This document shows, in pieces, positions 1 to 8,830 of a stretch of DNA of 64,000 nt; position 1 is the stretch's first letter, and every line of letters starts with the position of its first letter. The notes under the pieces are model-generated. The model searched no databases. It worked only from the letters and a program-made list of their open reading frames with translations, and was not told the origin of the DNA. The position numbers and the translations under genes are program-made. Source of the stretch: Bretschneidera sinensis (lineage: Eukaryota; Streptophyta; Magnoliopsida; Brassicales; Akaniaceae); the NCBI GenBank assembly GCA_023935145.1, contig CM043698.1, forward strand, positions 86,217,001-86,281,000, in the 5' to 3' direction.

Positions 1-440
1 GTTGCTCTTGATGTCTATAACTAGACAATGAGAGGTCTCAAATGTGACTTTATATCCTTTGTCACATAATTGACTAATGCTAAGTAAATTTGGCTTAAGG
101 CCTTGCACTAGCAAAACATTATCTAAGGTTGAGAAATCATTACCGACTTTTCCATGCCCGATGATCTTTATTTTAGTATTGTCTCCAATGGTCACAAGTC
201 CACCATCTCTTAGAGTTAGCTCCTTGAATACGCTTTTATCACCGGTCATATGCTTCGAGCAACCGCTATCAAGGTACCAACAGTTACCTTTCTCTTTGGT
301 GTGAAGACAAATCTACATCACACAAGGATATACAATAGCACTTTTAGGTACCCAAAATTTCTTGGGTCCTTTGGGGTTAGTCCTGGAAAATACGGTTCCT
401 TTTGGGACCCATACTTTCTTAATATGAGGTGCTCTATGAC
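1..440 (-). pseudogene. Copia protease / gag-pre-integrase segment of the SIRE-like element (frameshifted from gag)
   Basis: Reading the minus strand in the frame that follows gag gives the aspartic protease signature YLDSGCSKHMTG (about 237-275) and then the conserved copia stretch with LLSISQLCDKGY near 75. This segment is in a different frame from gag: a -/+1 shift near 440-480 separates them, since the repeated motif VWVPKG is readable only in the downstream frame. An in-frame TAG near 310 lies between the shift and the protease. SIRE-like elements normally encode gag-pol in one frame, so this copy is defective. The catalytic DSG triad is intact. Confidence 0.8.
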
Positions 441-2330
441 AAGTTGATGATGCATAGTCCTAGCATGATAGTCATAGAAATTTCTAGGATGTCTTACATG
501 TGAATTCCTATAAACCTTAGGATAATAGTTCCTAGGATACATGTTTCTATGGTAAGGAGTATGAAAATTCATGTCATTTATATAAAGAGTATGATGATGC
601 ATTCTAGGATACCCATGATGATAATTTCTAGGATGAGCATGAGCAGAATGCATTCTTTGATTATACACATTGTTCCTAGAATGAGCATGATAATGATTTC
701 TAGGATGTGTATTAGCATTTCTAGAATGAGCATACATATAAGCATGAGTATTTTTAGAATGCTTCAATTTAGTATGATCATTTAAGTTTCTAGACTTCCT
801 AGCATTTATCGAAGGAGTGCTTTTAACAATGCTTGGAGCTTTTGAAGTAGAAGCTCCATCTACACAAGAGGCTTTCATGAATAAGCTCTCTTTTGTTTTT
901 TGTTTTCCCAATGGAGTTCCTACACCAGATTTTCCTCCACTTAATCTTTGGGAAGAAAGCACTTCATCAAGTTTTTCTTTACCAAGCATAAGTCTAGATA
1001 TAGTGCTGTTTAATTCAGAAATTTTATTTTTCAAATTCTCATTTTCATCTTTAAGAAAATCTTGAGACGAATTATACAGTAAAGATGATAATTTTTCTTT
1101 TTCTTCTCTAAGAACTATCATTTCTTTAGAAAGAGATGATACTTCTTTCTTAAGAACAGAATTTCTAGAATCAAATTTCTTTAATTCTTCATGCATTTCA
1201 TTTATGACTTCTAGTAGTTCTTCACTACTAGTAACAATATTATTTTTTGAAGAGGGAGAAGATGTTACCTCACTTTCATCATCGATTGCCATCAAACAAA
1301 GGTTTGCAATTTCTTCGTATCCGATTTCTTTGTCTGATGACTCATTTTCTTCGTCATCGCTCCAGGTAGTTGCTACCATAGCTTTCTTCTTGAAGCCCTT
1401 GTATGGTTTGCTTGAAACCGGACAGTCAGCTTTTATATGTCCTGGCTTCTTGCAGCCATAGCACATAAGTGGTTCCCTTTTTGAGGTGGGATCCTTTGAG
1501 TAAGGTTTCTTGCTTTTCTTCAAGAACCTATGGAATCGTCTGGTGATTAAAGCCATTTCACCATCCTCTTCACTGCTATCTGCTTCTTGTTCTAATTCCC
1601 TTTCTTTGTTGCTCGTAGAAGCTTTGAGAGCAATTTGCTTTTTCTTCTTCTCATCATCATTGACGATGGGAGTCATTTCTTCCATCTCGTATGTCAATAA
1701 TGACCCAAGCAGCGTCTCAACATCAAGCTTGTCAAGATTTTTGGCCTCCTGAATGGCTGTCCTCTTTGATTTCCATTCTGGTGGCAGAGATCTTAAGATT
1801 TTTCTGGTTAGTTCAACTTCCTCAATATTCTTGCCAAGCAATTTTAAACCATTTATAATAGTAGTGAATCGTGAGTGCATTTCGGAAATGGTTTCGTTAG
1901 GAGACATCTTAAAAGATTCATACTCAGAAATTAGCATGTAAATTTTAGACTTTTTTACTTCACTTGTTCCTTCATATGTGACTTGCAATTTATCCCATAT
2001 TTCTTTAGCAGAAACACATGCAGATATTTTGTTATATTCAGAAATATCTAATGCACAATGTAGCATGCTTGTTGCTCTGCTATTGAGAGACATCGTTCTA
2101 CAATCCTCGTCAGTAAACTCAGTTTTGAGTTTAGGCATTGTATGAAGAGTCTCTCCAATAACTATTTCTTTTGAGGGAATTTTAGGTCCCTCTTCTATAA
2201 TTCTCCATAGATTGTAATCTTGTCCTTCGACGAAGATTTTCATTCTATTTTTCCAATAGTTATAATTTGAGCCATTGAACAATGGTGGTTTAGTATAAGA
2301 GTGTCCCTCAGAGTAGCTATTTGCTGCCAT
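318..2330 (-). CDS. Gag protein of SIRE-like copia element
   Basis: 670-residue open frame starting with MAANSYSEGHSY about 55 bp inside the primer binding site, which supports this start. The N-terminal half is the plant copia gag domain (UBN2/DUF4219 type, with the NGSNYNYWKNRMK motif near residue 20). A CX2CX4HX4C zinc knuckle (CYGCKKPGHIKADC) lies at about residues 288-302 and binds RNA in this family. A Glu/Lys/Ser-rich predicted coiled coil follows (about 370-470). The last third (about 515-626) is unusually rich in His, Arg, Asn and Tyr, with repeated HPRN/HSRN units. The final 40 residues are out of frame relative to the true polyprotein. Gag forms the particle that packages element RNA. 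Confidence 0.85.
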   Translation of the reverse strand: MAANSYSEGHSYTKPPLFNGSNYNYWKNRMKIFVEGQDYNLWRIIEEGPKIPSKEIVIGETLHTMPKLKTEFTDEDCRTMSLNSRATSMLHCALDISEYNKISACVSAKEIWDKLQVTYEGTSEVKKSKIYMLISEYESFKMSPNETISEMHSRFTTIINGLKLLGKNIEEVELTRKILRSLPPEWKSKRTAIQEAKNLDKLDVETLLGSLLTYEMEEMTPIVNDDEKKKKQIALKASTSNKERELEQEADSSEEDGEMALITRRFHRFLKKSKKPYSKDPTSKREPLMCYGCKKPGHIKADCPVSSKPYKGFKKKAMVATTWSDDEENESSDKEIGYEEIANLCLMAIDDESEVTSSPSSKNNIVTSSEELLEVINEMHEELKKFDSRNSVLKKEVSSLSKEMIVLREEKEKLSSLLYNSSQDFLKDENENLKNKISELNSTISRLMLGKEKLDEVLSSQRLSGGKSGVGTPLGKQKTKESLFMKASCVDGASTSKAPSIVKSTPSINARKSRNLNDHTKLKHSKNTHAYMYAHSRNANTHPRNHYHAHSRNNVYNQRMHSAHAHPRNYHHGYPRMHHHTLYINDMNFHTPYHRNMYPRNYYPKVYRNSHVRHPRNFYDYHARTMHHQLVIEHLILRKYGSQKEPYFPGLTPKDPRNFGYLKVLLYILV

Positions 2331-2371
2331 TGGATCAACTATAGGAATTTAAGCCTAATAAAGAGAACGAA

Positions 2372-2383
2372 GCTCTGATACCA
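2372..2383 (-). other. Primer binding site (initiator tRNA-Met) of the SIRE-like element
   Basis: Minus-strand TGGTATCAGAGC, complementary to the 3' end of plant initiator tRNA-Met. It sits 2 bases inside the LTR and about 40 bases before the gag ATG. This fixes the LTR's inner boundary and the element's orientation. Confidence 0.9.
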
Positions 2384-2385
2384 AT

Positions 2386-3635
2386 TGTAGCTCGAGGTTT
2401 CAACCCAAGAGGGGGGGTGAATTGGGTTTTTAAAAACTTTTGCGGAATTTATACAAGTTTATAAAAACTGATAAGCAGCAAATAATTAATACAAGTAATA
2501 AGCTGTAAATAAAGAGTTTAAGGAAAGAGGATGCAAACACAGTTATAGTGGTTCGGCAATATCGGATGCGTTTCGACCCTACGTCCACTCTCTTCAAGGA
2601 ACTCCTTGAAGTAATCCACTAAGAAAACTTAGTCGGACAACTTAGCCGGGTGTTGCACAAACCGTACACAAGCAATTTACAGTAATTACTTAAACCGAAA
2701 AATCTCCTTCCTTTCGGAAGTTTCCCCTTCCTCTCGGAAGTAATCCCTTTACAAAGATGGTGTAAAGTAAAAGGTAGAGAGACAGCAAATGAAAGCTTAT
2801 TACAACAGAAATGTCTCTCTTTCAAAGTAAAGCTTGAAGAAATGGCTCAATAAGATTATTTCAAAGCTTTTTTGTGTTTCAAGAGTACAAAAACTTGATT
2901 ATATGAGATCAACTCTTTTTGAATATGTGCTTCATGTTATTGAATGCTTTGCTGAATGGGTTTATATAGCAATCAATTAATATGGCCGTTTTGGACTTTA
3001 ATTTGAAAAAGATTTACTTTACAACGTTCAGATTTGGAGTCCAACGGTCATATTTTTGAATTACCAGTCGACTGGGTCGAGATACCAGTCGACTGGGTTC
3101 ACTTGAAAAATACTCGTTTTCAGACCTTGTGGGTATCCAGTCGACTGGTATATATCACCCAGTCGACTGAGGACTTTCTGTCCATTCCACCAGTCGACTG
3201 GGTTGATTCATCCATTCGACTGGGAAATTACTGGTCAAAGTACCAGTCGACTGGGTTAATTCATCCAGTCGACTGGGTACCTTCTGACCCATATACCAGT
3301 CGACTGGTATATGTACCCAGTCGACTGGGTTGTCTTCCAACCCAGTTTTTCTTCTGTTTTTCATCAAAAACATTTAAAAATAATGGTTTTAGAAAAACCT
3401 TTTGTGTTTGAGCCATTGAACAAGCTAATACAATGTATGAGTGAGACTTACATTGGTTCTAAACCTTAAGACCTATTCTAGATCTTCAGTCTTCACTTGA
3501 TACTTGATTTGGTTCGAGTTTTTGCACTTTGTTCCTTGGTTGAATGTGTTTGATCCTTAATACAACTTAGTTTAAACATGTTAGTTAAATAACAGTTGTG
3601 TTTTGCCATCATTAAAATACGGGCGAGGGTCAACA
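2386..3635 (-). repeat. 5' LTR of the SIRE-like copia element (1250 bp)
   Basis: Bounded by TGTAGCTCGAGG (plus strand, next to the primer site) and GGGTCAACA at 3635. A TATA-like TATATAAA on the minus strand lies at 2961-2968 and would drive transcription towards lower coordinates. U3 carries the paired GTCGAC palindrome array at 3063-3330. Spurious reading frames in this array translate as PVDWV / PSRLV / QSTG repeats and should not be taken as genes. Its partner LTR lies outside the window, so age cannot be estimated here. Confidence 0.85.
3063..3330. repeat. Paired CCAGTCGACTGG palindrome array in LTR U3
   Basis: GTCGAC cores start at 3067, 3088, 3140, 3162, 3193, 3215 (variant TTCGAC), 3246, 3268, 3299 and 3320. 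From 3140 on they alternate 22 and 31 bp apart (the last gap is 21), giving a 53-bp repeat unit with two palindromes each. Most copies extend to the 12-bp palindrome CCAGTCGACTGG. The spacings are near 2 and 3 turns of B-DNA. Role unknown; binding of a dimeric protein is an inference. Confidence 0.95.
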
Positions 3636-4160
3636 CTTGTTTTAAATCAATCTTCTTTTCTATGAACAATAACCAAGCAGCCATTGAAATCTTGAGTGGT
3701 TCGAATTATAAAATGGAAAGAGAATGTAAAGTCTGCTTTATGGCATAAACACCTAAGCCAAATTTCTAGATAAAGAATTGAAATACTTGTTAGGGATGAT
3801 ATTTTACCCACTTATGATTTTGGGAATATGTAGGACTTGCGTTGATTCTATTAGGGGAAAGTTAACCAAAAACAAGAAAATAACTCAGCTCGTAACTCTG
3901 ATCTTCTAGAAATAGTGCATACTGATATTAGTGGTACCTAAAATTTTACACCCTTTTAGAACTTCCTTCTGAACTATTTTTAGTACCTGTAGAGCAAGAT
4001 AGAACAAGCAGTAATGGTAAAACCTATTTGATGGAGATATATGATGTCAAAAATGTACTGGATTGAATGAGCAAACATGTAGCAACTTTATCGTAAAGAT
4101 TGAAAAATCCATCATATCTCCAATGTTGAAAATGAAATGGATCCAACATATCTCTATCTC
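3636..4160 (+). pseudogene. Remnant of a second copia element (gag start plus integrase fragment)
   Basis: Begins at the SIRE-like insertion point. MNNNQAAIEILSGSNY at 3661 is a copia gag N-terminus and hits a stop within 40 codons. At about 3840-3940 the sequence jumps to the zinc-finger/integrase boundary: a stretch reading GKLTKNKK and, after a frameshift, LLEIVHTDISG, which in copia elements immediately precedes the integrase core. Everything between is deleted. This fragment occupies the place where the 3' exons of the CPL4-like gene would be expected. Confidence 0.65.
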
Positions 4161-4509
4161 AACAATTTAATTTACAGAAGATCCATATGTACACGTATCT
4201 GGAGCTAGAACACTCAAAAAATACATTTTTTAAAATAACACTTCAAAACTCTTTAGACAGTTAATAAGGATGCTATGGCCTATTCAAGGCATGCAATCAC
4301 TAAAAATTAGATTAAGTCGCCAGAAATAAAATTGTGTTGGTCTAGACGAGTAGTCCAACATGCATGCAAGATATAAAACTTTTCAAGTCATATATATATG
4401 AAGAGGGAAGGATAGGGATTATTAAGGCGCCCCTCCCCCCCCAAAAAAAATAATAATGAACAAGTTACATGGTTCAATTTAGTGGTTCTAAGAAGCATCT
4501 TATTCTTAC
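4161..4509. other. Unassigned AT-rich spacer
   Basis: No coding frame or terminal structure recognised. It separates the copia remnant from the leftmost CPL4-like exon. It contains a C8/A9 homopolymer run near 4434-4449 and looks like intron or degraded transposon sequence. Confidence 0.4.
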
Positions 4510-4594
4510 CTGCCTCACATCTCTAGCCACAAGATCCTGCAAGAAGTTCAAACAACCAACTGAATAAACTGCACAAAAGAAGAGATGCATCCTT
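4510..4594 (-). CDS. CPL4: CPL4-like exon ending in DLVARDVRQ
   Basis: Acceptor TTATAG before 4594 and donor GTAAGAATA after 4510. Entered in the phase left by the upstream exon, it reads RRMHLFF near the start and DLVARDVRQ at the end. Both match the family region following 'ALASxLKVL', where RRxHxxFF and RDVRQVLK are expected. The 13 residues between (CAVYSVGCLNFLQ) do not fit the family and contain TTCTTGCAG, a good acceptor, so a short former intron may be read through here. This is the last recognisable exon before transposon sequence. Confidence 0.6.
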
Positions 4595-4683
4595 CTATAA
4601 GTACATAAAATAAATAACAAGAACTACTATAAATAAAGACAAAGGAAATGGGACATACATCAAAGAACAGACTCTAGGTTCAC

Positions 4684-4844
4684 CTGAGGACCTTGAGAAT
4701 AGATGCAAGTGCTCCATCAGGCTCACTTTCATTACTCTTCAACTCAGAAAGAGATTTACAATTGTAACCAAATTGGTGACAACTCGAAGAAAAGAAATGA
4801 TATCTCTCCATCAGTATCAAATTGTCCTTGTGCCTTACCCATGT
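4684..4844 (-). CDS. CPL4: CPL4-like exon: TWVRHKDNLILMERYHFF...LKVL
   Basis: 161 bp, acceptor TTATTTCAG and donor AG|GTGAACC. Phase joins exactly to the exon at 5289-5578, giving ENTWVRHKDN across the junction. Conserved elements are HKDNLILMERYHFF, SSCHQFGYNCKSLSELKS and the acidic DESEPDGALAS region preserved as NESEPDGALAS. No stop or frameshift is present. These residues follow the HAD-fold phosphatase core of FCP1-like proteins. Confidence 0.8.
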
Positions 4845-5288
4845 CTGAAATAATAAATGGAGATAAAACATATCAAAGCTATGAGCACAAAAAGAAAAAG
4901 ATTTGATCATAGATACCTTAGATAAACAGGTTCAACTTCAAACAACATGGAAATGATATTAAGATATGCTTCAAGACATTATTCATACAAAATCAAAAGT
5001 AAATACAAAGCATTATGCAAATGCATGCTGTTTCCAATTTGTTAAACAGTATGCATTTTCATAATGCTTACTCAACCCCTCCCCCTCCCTCTAAAAAATA
5101 AAGAAGAAGAAACAATGGCAAGAAAAGCTAAAAAAGCTAAACGAAAAAAAAAGAAGGAAAAAGGTCATGCTTAATATTACTCTAAACAAAAATGTACTCC
5201 ATTCAACTTGGTCCTCACACATAAAATATTCTGAGACGGTTCACATTAACCGAGAAGATATGAACTAGCTTCTAGCTAGAGCACTTAC
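4845..5288 (-). other. Intron between CPL4-like phosphatase exons
   Basis: 444-bp intron with GT (5288-5287) and AG (4846-4845) ends. AT-rich with A-rich stretches on the plus strand near 5090-5160. No coding potential or transposon signature seen. Confidence 0.7.
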
Positions 5289-5578
5289 ATTCTCTGTATC
5301 ATCAAGGATCAGAATAGCACTTTCTTGACCCAGCACCACATCAAGACCGTTATGATGTTTTAGGGTTCCATCATCTCGTAAAATCACTCTATCACTAAAG
5401 TACTCTCTTCTGGGATTGAGCAGGTTAGGCATTTGTAATGCATAAGCCCTATCACCCATTGTGTATATGTACAAATCAAACATTTCACTCGCTTCTTTCA
5501 AAAATATACGAACAAAAGGCCTCAATTTGGTCATCATATGCATAAAGTCCAACATGAAGAGGCTGTCTTTTGAAACAT
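5289..5578 (-). CDS. CPL4: CPL4-like exon with FCP1 phosphatase core motifs
   Basis: 290 bp, acceptor TTGATAG and donor GTAAGTGC; 96 codons after a split first codon. Reads DVSKDSLFMLDFMHMMTKL, then RPFVRIFLKEASEMF, YIYTMGDRAYALQM, a REYF/DRVILRDDGT block and VVLGQESAILILDDTEN. The YTMG segment and LDDT carry the second and fourth HAD-superfamily motifs. The first motif (DxDxT, nucleophile) should be on a preceding exon and is missing. Reading frame fully open, so this part was under constraint until recently. Some residues are unusual for the family (PNLLNPR where a KLLDP-like sequence is common). Confidence 0.85.
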
Positions 5579-5739
5579 CTATCAATTTCATAATATTTTA
5601 ATCACATAAAGGAACAAGAATATAAAGTAAACTAAAATTATATAGCACAACAAAGATAAAAAAAGGGACCAAGCTCATCTCCAGTAATTGGCAGAAATTT
5701 TTCCCCCAATGCATCATTGGATGAATGCCACATCAACAC

Positions 5740-6669
5740 TGTTGGAAATCACCTTGACAAAATACCCAGGTGGTGATCTTCTAAACACCTAAGTCTAGAA
5801 TGACTTGTAAAGATTAGGAATAAAAAATAGAAACAGAAATGAAAGAAAGAAAGAAGATAAGCGATTTGTTATCGAAGTTCAGCAATAGTCTACGTCCCCG
5901 TGAGTTCACCTGAACTCTCTACACTAATCAATGATTCTTTTACAATCACAGCAACCCCTCTCCAAGAAGCCTAAGTTCTTGAATAAACAAAGAAGAAGAA
6001 GAAACAGAAAGTGATAAGAACTAACCCTAGAATTTTCCCAAGAAAATTCCCTTTACTAGCCCTTCAATCCCCTTTCTATTCTACTTACTCTTCTAAACAA
6101 CCAGCCTTACAAATGAGTCTTTCTTGTTTTGTGTCTTTGCACTCTTTACAATTCTCTCACTTTTGATCACAAGTTATGTCACACTTTTATTGAGAATGAA
6201 GCTAGGTGATCCTTTATATAGTGCACCAACTTCTTGTCCAATCTTGAGGGTTAATATCCACCCTTAGATCTAGATGAACAATCAACCATAGCCTTTGATC
6301 ATTCCTTAGTCAAGCTGTGCGTTTTGGACATGTCTCGCAAACTATGGAAGAGGTTTACACACATGTTTTTGCATTAGTGTGCCTGGCATCGCGGCCTAGA
6401 ACAGGGGGCACCGCGGCCCAGGGCAGAGCACACACTCCTCAGCTTCTGGGCACCGAGGCCTTGGGGAGGAGGCGCCGTGGCTTAGCCTTCCTCCAGCACC
6501 TTCCACCTTCTGGGCGCCGCGGCCTAGGAAGAGCAGGGCCACGGCCTGACCTGATGCACACACCTTTTTCCAGCTTTGTGCTGAGACACACTCCTAGTGT
6601 GTTGAGGCTTTTAAAGACTTCATGCTTGACCTCTTCCAACCTTGTTCAAATCTTAGACAAATACCAACA
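5740..6669 (-). repeat. Solo LTR (930 bp) of the copia family also present at 18817-19718
   Basis: Starts TGTTGGAAATCACC and ends ACCAACA, with a perfect 5-bp target duplication AACAC on both sides (5735-5739, 6670-6674). It is the inverted-orientation relative of the 3' LTR at 18817-19718, sharing both termini and the region before the primer site that mentions the same TTGTCAAGGTGATTTCC end. No internal sequence is present, so it is a product of LTR-LTR recombination. A TATA-like element lies near 6213-6220 on the minus strand. A GC-rich paired repeat array lies at 6388-6556. Confidence 0.9.
6388..6556. repeat. Paired GGCGCCGCGGCC repeats in the solo LTR
   Basis: Six copies of a GC-rich near-palindromic core (consensus GGCGCCGCGGCC) near 6388, 6408, 6449, 6471, 6512 and 6535. 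Spacing within pairs is 20-23 bp and pairs recur every 61-63 bp. The surrounding LTR is AT-rich, so this is a sharp local GC island. Confidence 0.85.
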
Positions 6670-6745
6670 AACACTATGGATAACATGGAATTCATCCAAT
6701 GATCTTTGGGGGAAAATTTTGGCCCAATTACTAGAGAGGATCCTC

Positions 6746-7059
6746 ACCCATAAAAAATATAATTACCATTGCCAAAGTAAAAACAAAGTATTGTAGTGCA
6801 AAAAGTTAAAAATCATAATACACTTCCTTTGTAAGCAACACACAAACATCAAAGTAAAAACAACTCGACGTAGCTTTGTAGGAATCAATTGGGCCAAAGA
6901 CACTAGAAGGGAACTGGTTATAGCTTGCAGGATTCAACATAATATATACACGATTATCTAGCAAGATGTAAACATTATACCTTTGCTCATCAATATCTAA
7001 AGAAATGCATCAAAAATCACATTATACATTAGAAGACAACTGTTAATGGAAATAAAGCA
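6746..7059. other. Unassigned spacer in the CPL4-like intron
   Basis: AT-rich sequence with no recognised coding or terminal structure. I looked here for the missing catalytic CPL4 exon on the minus strand and found no DxDxT-like codons. Confidence 0.4.
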
Positions 7060-7745
7060 TATTTTTTGATAAATAAATGAAAATTTCATTTCAAAGACAC
7101 CAAGAGGGTGCCGCCCAAATACAAAAAGCTATCTACAAGAGAGCATTTCTATGAAATCTACAAAATCTTCATCATTTACAAAAGAATTCCCTTCAAACCA
7201 AAACCCAAAAAGTATGAAACCATCCATCCTTATGGAAGCTAAAGATCTTTCCTTGGCATCAAAAGCTCTCTTTTTCATCTCTAGCCAAATAACACAAAAA
7301 AAAAAGAGGAGAATTAAGCAAAAAGTTTATCTCTTTTGTTTTGAACCATTCAAACCACTCCAAGTCCATACTCCATCTTGGATAGAACCGACAACTACCC
7401 AATTGATTCCCACCACATTAAGAGCTAAATCCCATAATTGTCTAGTGAAAGGACACTCCAAAAGAAGATGGAAAATAGATTCGGCCTCCTCTTTCCAAAA
7501 CAAAGATCTATTGACCAAAACTTTCCCTTTTTTTTGGAGATTGTCAATTGTAAGGATGCCTCCCCAACACGCTTCCCAAGCAAAGAAAACTACCTTCAAA
7601 GGAGCATAATTTTTCCAAATCACTTTCCAAGGAAAGTTATCTTTACCTTCTGAGGACTCATGTAAAAGAAGAGTCTTGTAGAAGGATTTGACGTCAAACT
7701 TTCCACTCAAACTTAATCTCCACTTGGCCTTGTCTTCAAGAAGTA
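7060..7745 (-). pseudogene. LINE (non-LTR retrotransposon) 3' end: reverse-transcriptase zinc-binding domain
   Basis: The minus strand encodes the plant LINE zf-RVT domain: FDVKSFYKTLL, NFPWKVIWKNYAPLKVVFFAWEA, a degenerate cysteine/histidine cluster (HLLLECPFTRQLWDLAL), then the tail that ends ORF2. The expected Cys pair before EEAESIFHLL is altered (SLFWKEEAES), so zinc binding is lost. A frame break after SKQKR near 7327 separates the domain from the last 80 codons. LINE copies are commonly 5'-truncated, as here. It sits in minus orientation within the CPL4-like intron. Confidence 0.8.
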
Positions 7746-7769
7746 GATATGTTCAAGGAACTTAAAGGG

Positions 7770-8797
7770 AAACTTTAACTAGATGCACACACTATGTTCC
7801 GTACTCAGAGTGTGGTGTGACTCTGTGTCTTTGTACCGTGAATGTCTGATTCTTTGCTGGCAACTACTGCAATTCCAAGTTTGGTGTCTGGACAATAGAT
7901 GAGAGAAAAGTAGTATTAGTATGCACAAGAGTTTCAAGCGGAGGAGTGAACTTAATTGGATGCTTTGGAGAGGCTTCAATAAGGTGCACAACTTCAATGA
8001 TGTCATCAGTAATATCTTCAAATTCTGACTTAACATCCAAACTTGTAAAGCTGTGGGTGAGGGTGGCCTCCAATGGATCAGTGTGATGGACCTGAAAAGC
8101 TTGCTTTACAGCACTTTGCATCATAGATTCATTAAAACATTTACCATCATGATCATGTTGGGGTAATTTCAATGCATTAAATATCTTAAATTCTATTGTC
8201 TCACCATTTACCATCATACTTACAATACCCTTTTTCACATTAATTATTGTATCAGCAGATCTCATAATGGGTCTTCCTAATATGATGGGCAGAGGTATTG
8301 GTATAAGGGATTCTTCCATATCTAGTACAATAAAATCAACAGGTAAAATAAATTCACCTACATTTACCAAGACATTCTCAAGAATACCTCTTGGTCTTTT
8401 GATGCTTTTGTCTGCCAATTGCAAAGTGATGGAGGTTAGTTGAAGCTCGCCCAAACCTAGCTTTTCAACTACCGTGTATGGCAACAAATTGACACTTGCT
8501 CCTAAATCCAATAGTGCACGCTCAAAAAACTGGTTACCTATCCTGCAAGGAATGACAAAACTACCTGGATCTTTTAGCTTGGGTGGTAGTTTTCTTAACA
8601 ATACCGCACTTACCTTTTCAGTTAGAGCCACTCTGTCATGCTCCTAAAACTTTCTTTTATTAGTGCAATAATCTTTTAGAAATTTAGCATAAGCAAGAAT
8701 TTGTTTAATTGCATCTAATAAAGGAATGTTAATTTCTAGTTTTCTCAAAGTTTTAAAAATATCAAGCAATTTATCTTTCTTTGGCAAGCATTTGTGG
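7770..8797 (-). mobile_element. Athila/Tat-like gypsy fragment (gag C-terminus plus protease)
   Basis: A minus-strand gypsy segment without LTRs. Its right part (8644-8797) reads KLLDIFKTLRKLEINIPLLDAI and LAYAKFLKDY, the conserved gag tail before protease, ending in a stop at 8644. It continues into an open protease frame. At about 8797 it changes abruptly to plus-strand copia gag leader. Families of this kind are seen at 43-44 kb and 26 kb in the window. Confidence 0.75.
7864..8631 (-). CDS. Gypsy aspartic protease (retropepsin) fragment, 255 aa
   Basis: Open frame containing ALLDLGASVNLLPY (residues about 39-52). This is the DLGAS form of the retropepsin catalytic D[TSL]GA motif used in plant gypsy elements. 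It is followed by the flap region (LQLADKSIKRPRG) and ILGRP, the conserved ILGR of the family. The enzyme cleaves the gag-pol polyprotein. The C-terminal 90 residues are the variable linker to reverse transcriptase, which is absent here. The ATG is internal to the original polyprotein, so this is a fragment, not a true start. Confidence 0.8.
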   Translation of the reverse strand: MALTEKVSAVLLRKLPPKLKDPGSFVIPCRIGNQFFERALLDLGASVNLLPYTVVEKLGLGELQLTSITLQLADKSIKRPRGILENVLVNVGEFILPVDFIVLDMEESLIPIPLPIILGRPIMRSADTIINVKKGIVSMMVNGETIEFKIFNALKLPQHDHDGKCFNESMMQSAVKQAFQVHHTDPLEATLTHSFTSLDVKSEFEDITDDIIEVVHLIEASPKHPIKFTPPLETLVHTNTTFLSSIVQTPNLELQ

Positions 8798-8830
8798 GTA
8801 TTGCATAAATTTGGGATTTTCTCCGCAAAG

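Larger units (their letters stand above)
1..3635 (-). mobile_element. SIRE-like Ty1/copia retrotransposon, 5' part (truncated by window edge)
   Basis: Minus-strand copia element entering from the left edge. In element order it shows a 5' LTR (2386-3635), a primer binding site for initiator tRNA-Met just inside it, a long gag, then the protease and gag-pre-integrase region, which runs off at position 1. The LTR end TGTTGACCC (minus sense) is typical of SIRE/Maximus copia elements, as is the long gag with a single zinc knuckle and coiled coil. The element lies in the leader of an older plus-strand copia remnant that begins right after it; CTTGT at 3636-3640 is the likely right target duplication, and its partner lies outside the window. 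Lineage inferred from motifs; class certain. Confidence 0.88.
5672..6745. mobile_element. Foldback/MITE-like inverted repeat split by a solo LTR
   Basis: Left arm 5672-5736 and right arm 6677-6745 are inverted copies, alignable over about 65 bp with common blocks CTAGTAATTGG-like, TTTTCCCCCAA and ATCATTGGATGAAT. Removing the solo LTR and one copy of its target duplication leaves a hairpin of about 145 bp with a short loop. This is the form of a MITE. No target duplication for the MITE itself was resolved. It lies in an intron position of the CPL4-like gene. Confidence 0.65.

Noticed and set aside
3063..3330. CRISPR-like array of short palindromic repeats
   Set aside because: Repeats of 12 bp with 10-20 bp spacers of related sequence, inside a plant LTR and without cas genes; not a CRISPR.
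3034..3411. Repeat-rich reading frames translating as PVDWV / SRLV / QSTG
   Set aside because: They are produced by the GTCGAC palindrome array inside an LTR and are equally open on both strands; no start context or conservation supports a protein.
6317..6796. 159-codon GC-rich plus-strand frame
   Set aside because: Lies across the GC island of the solo LTR and continues past its end; no domain, so a by-product of base composition.
7864..8631. Host aspartic protease gene
   Set aside because: DLGASVNLLPY with ILGRP and the linked gag tail are those of a gypsy retropepsin, not a pepsin-like plant enzyme.
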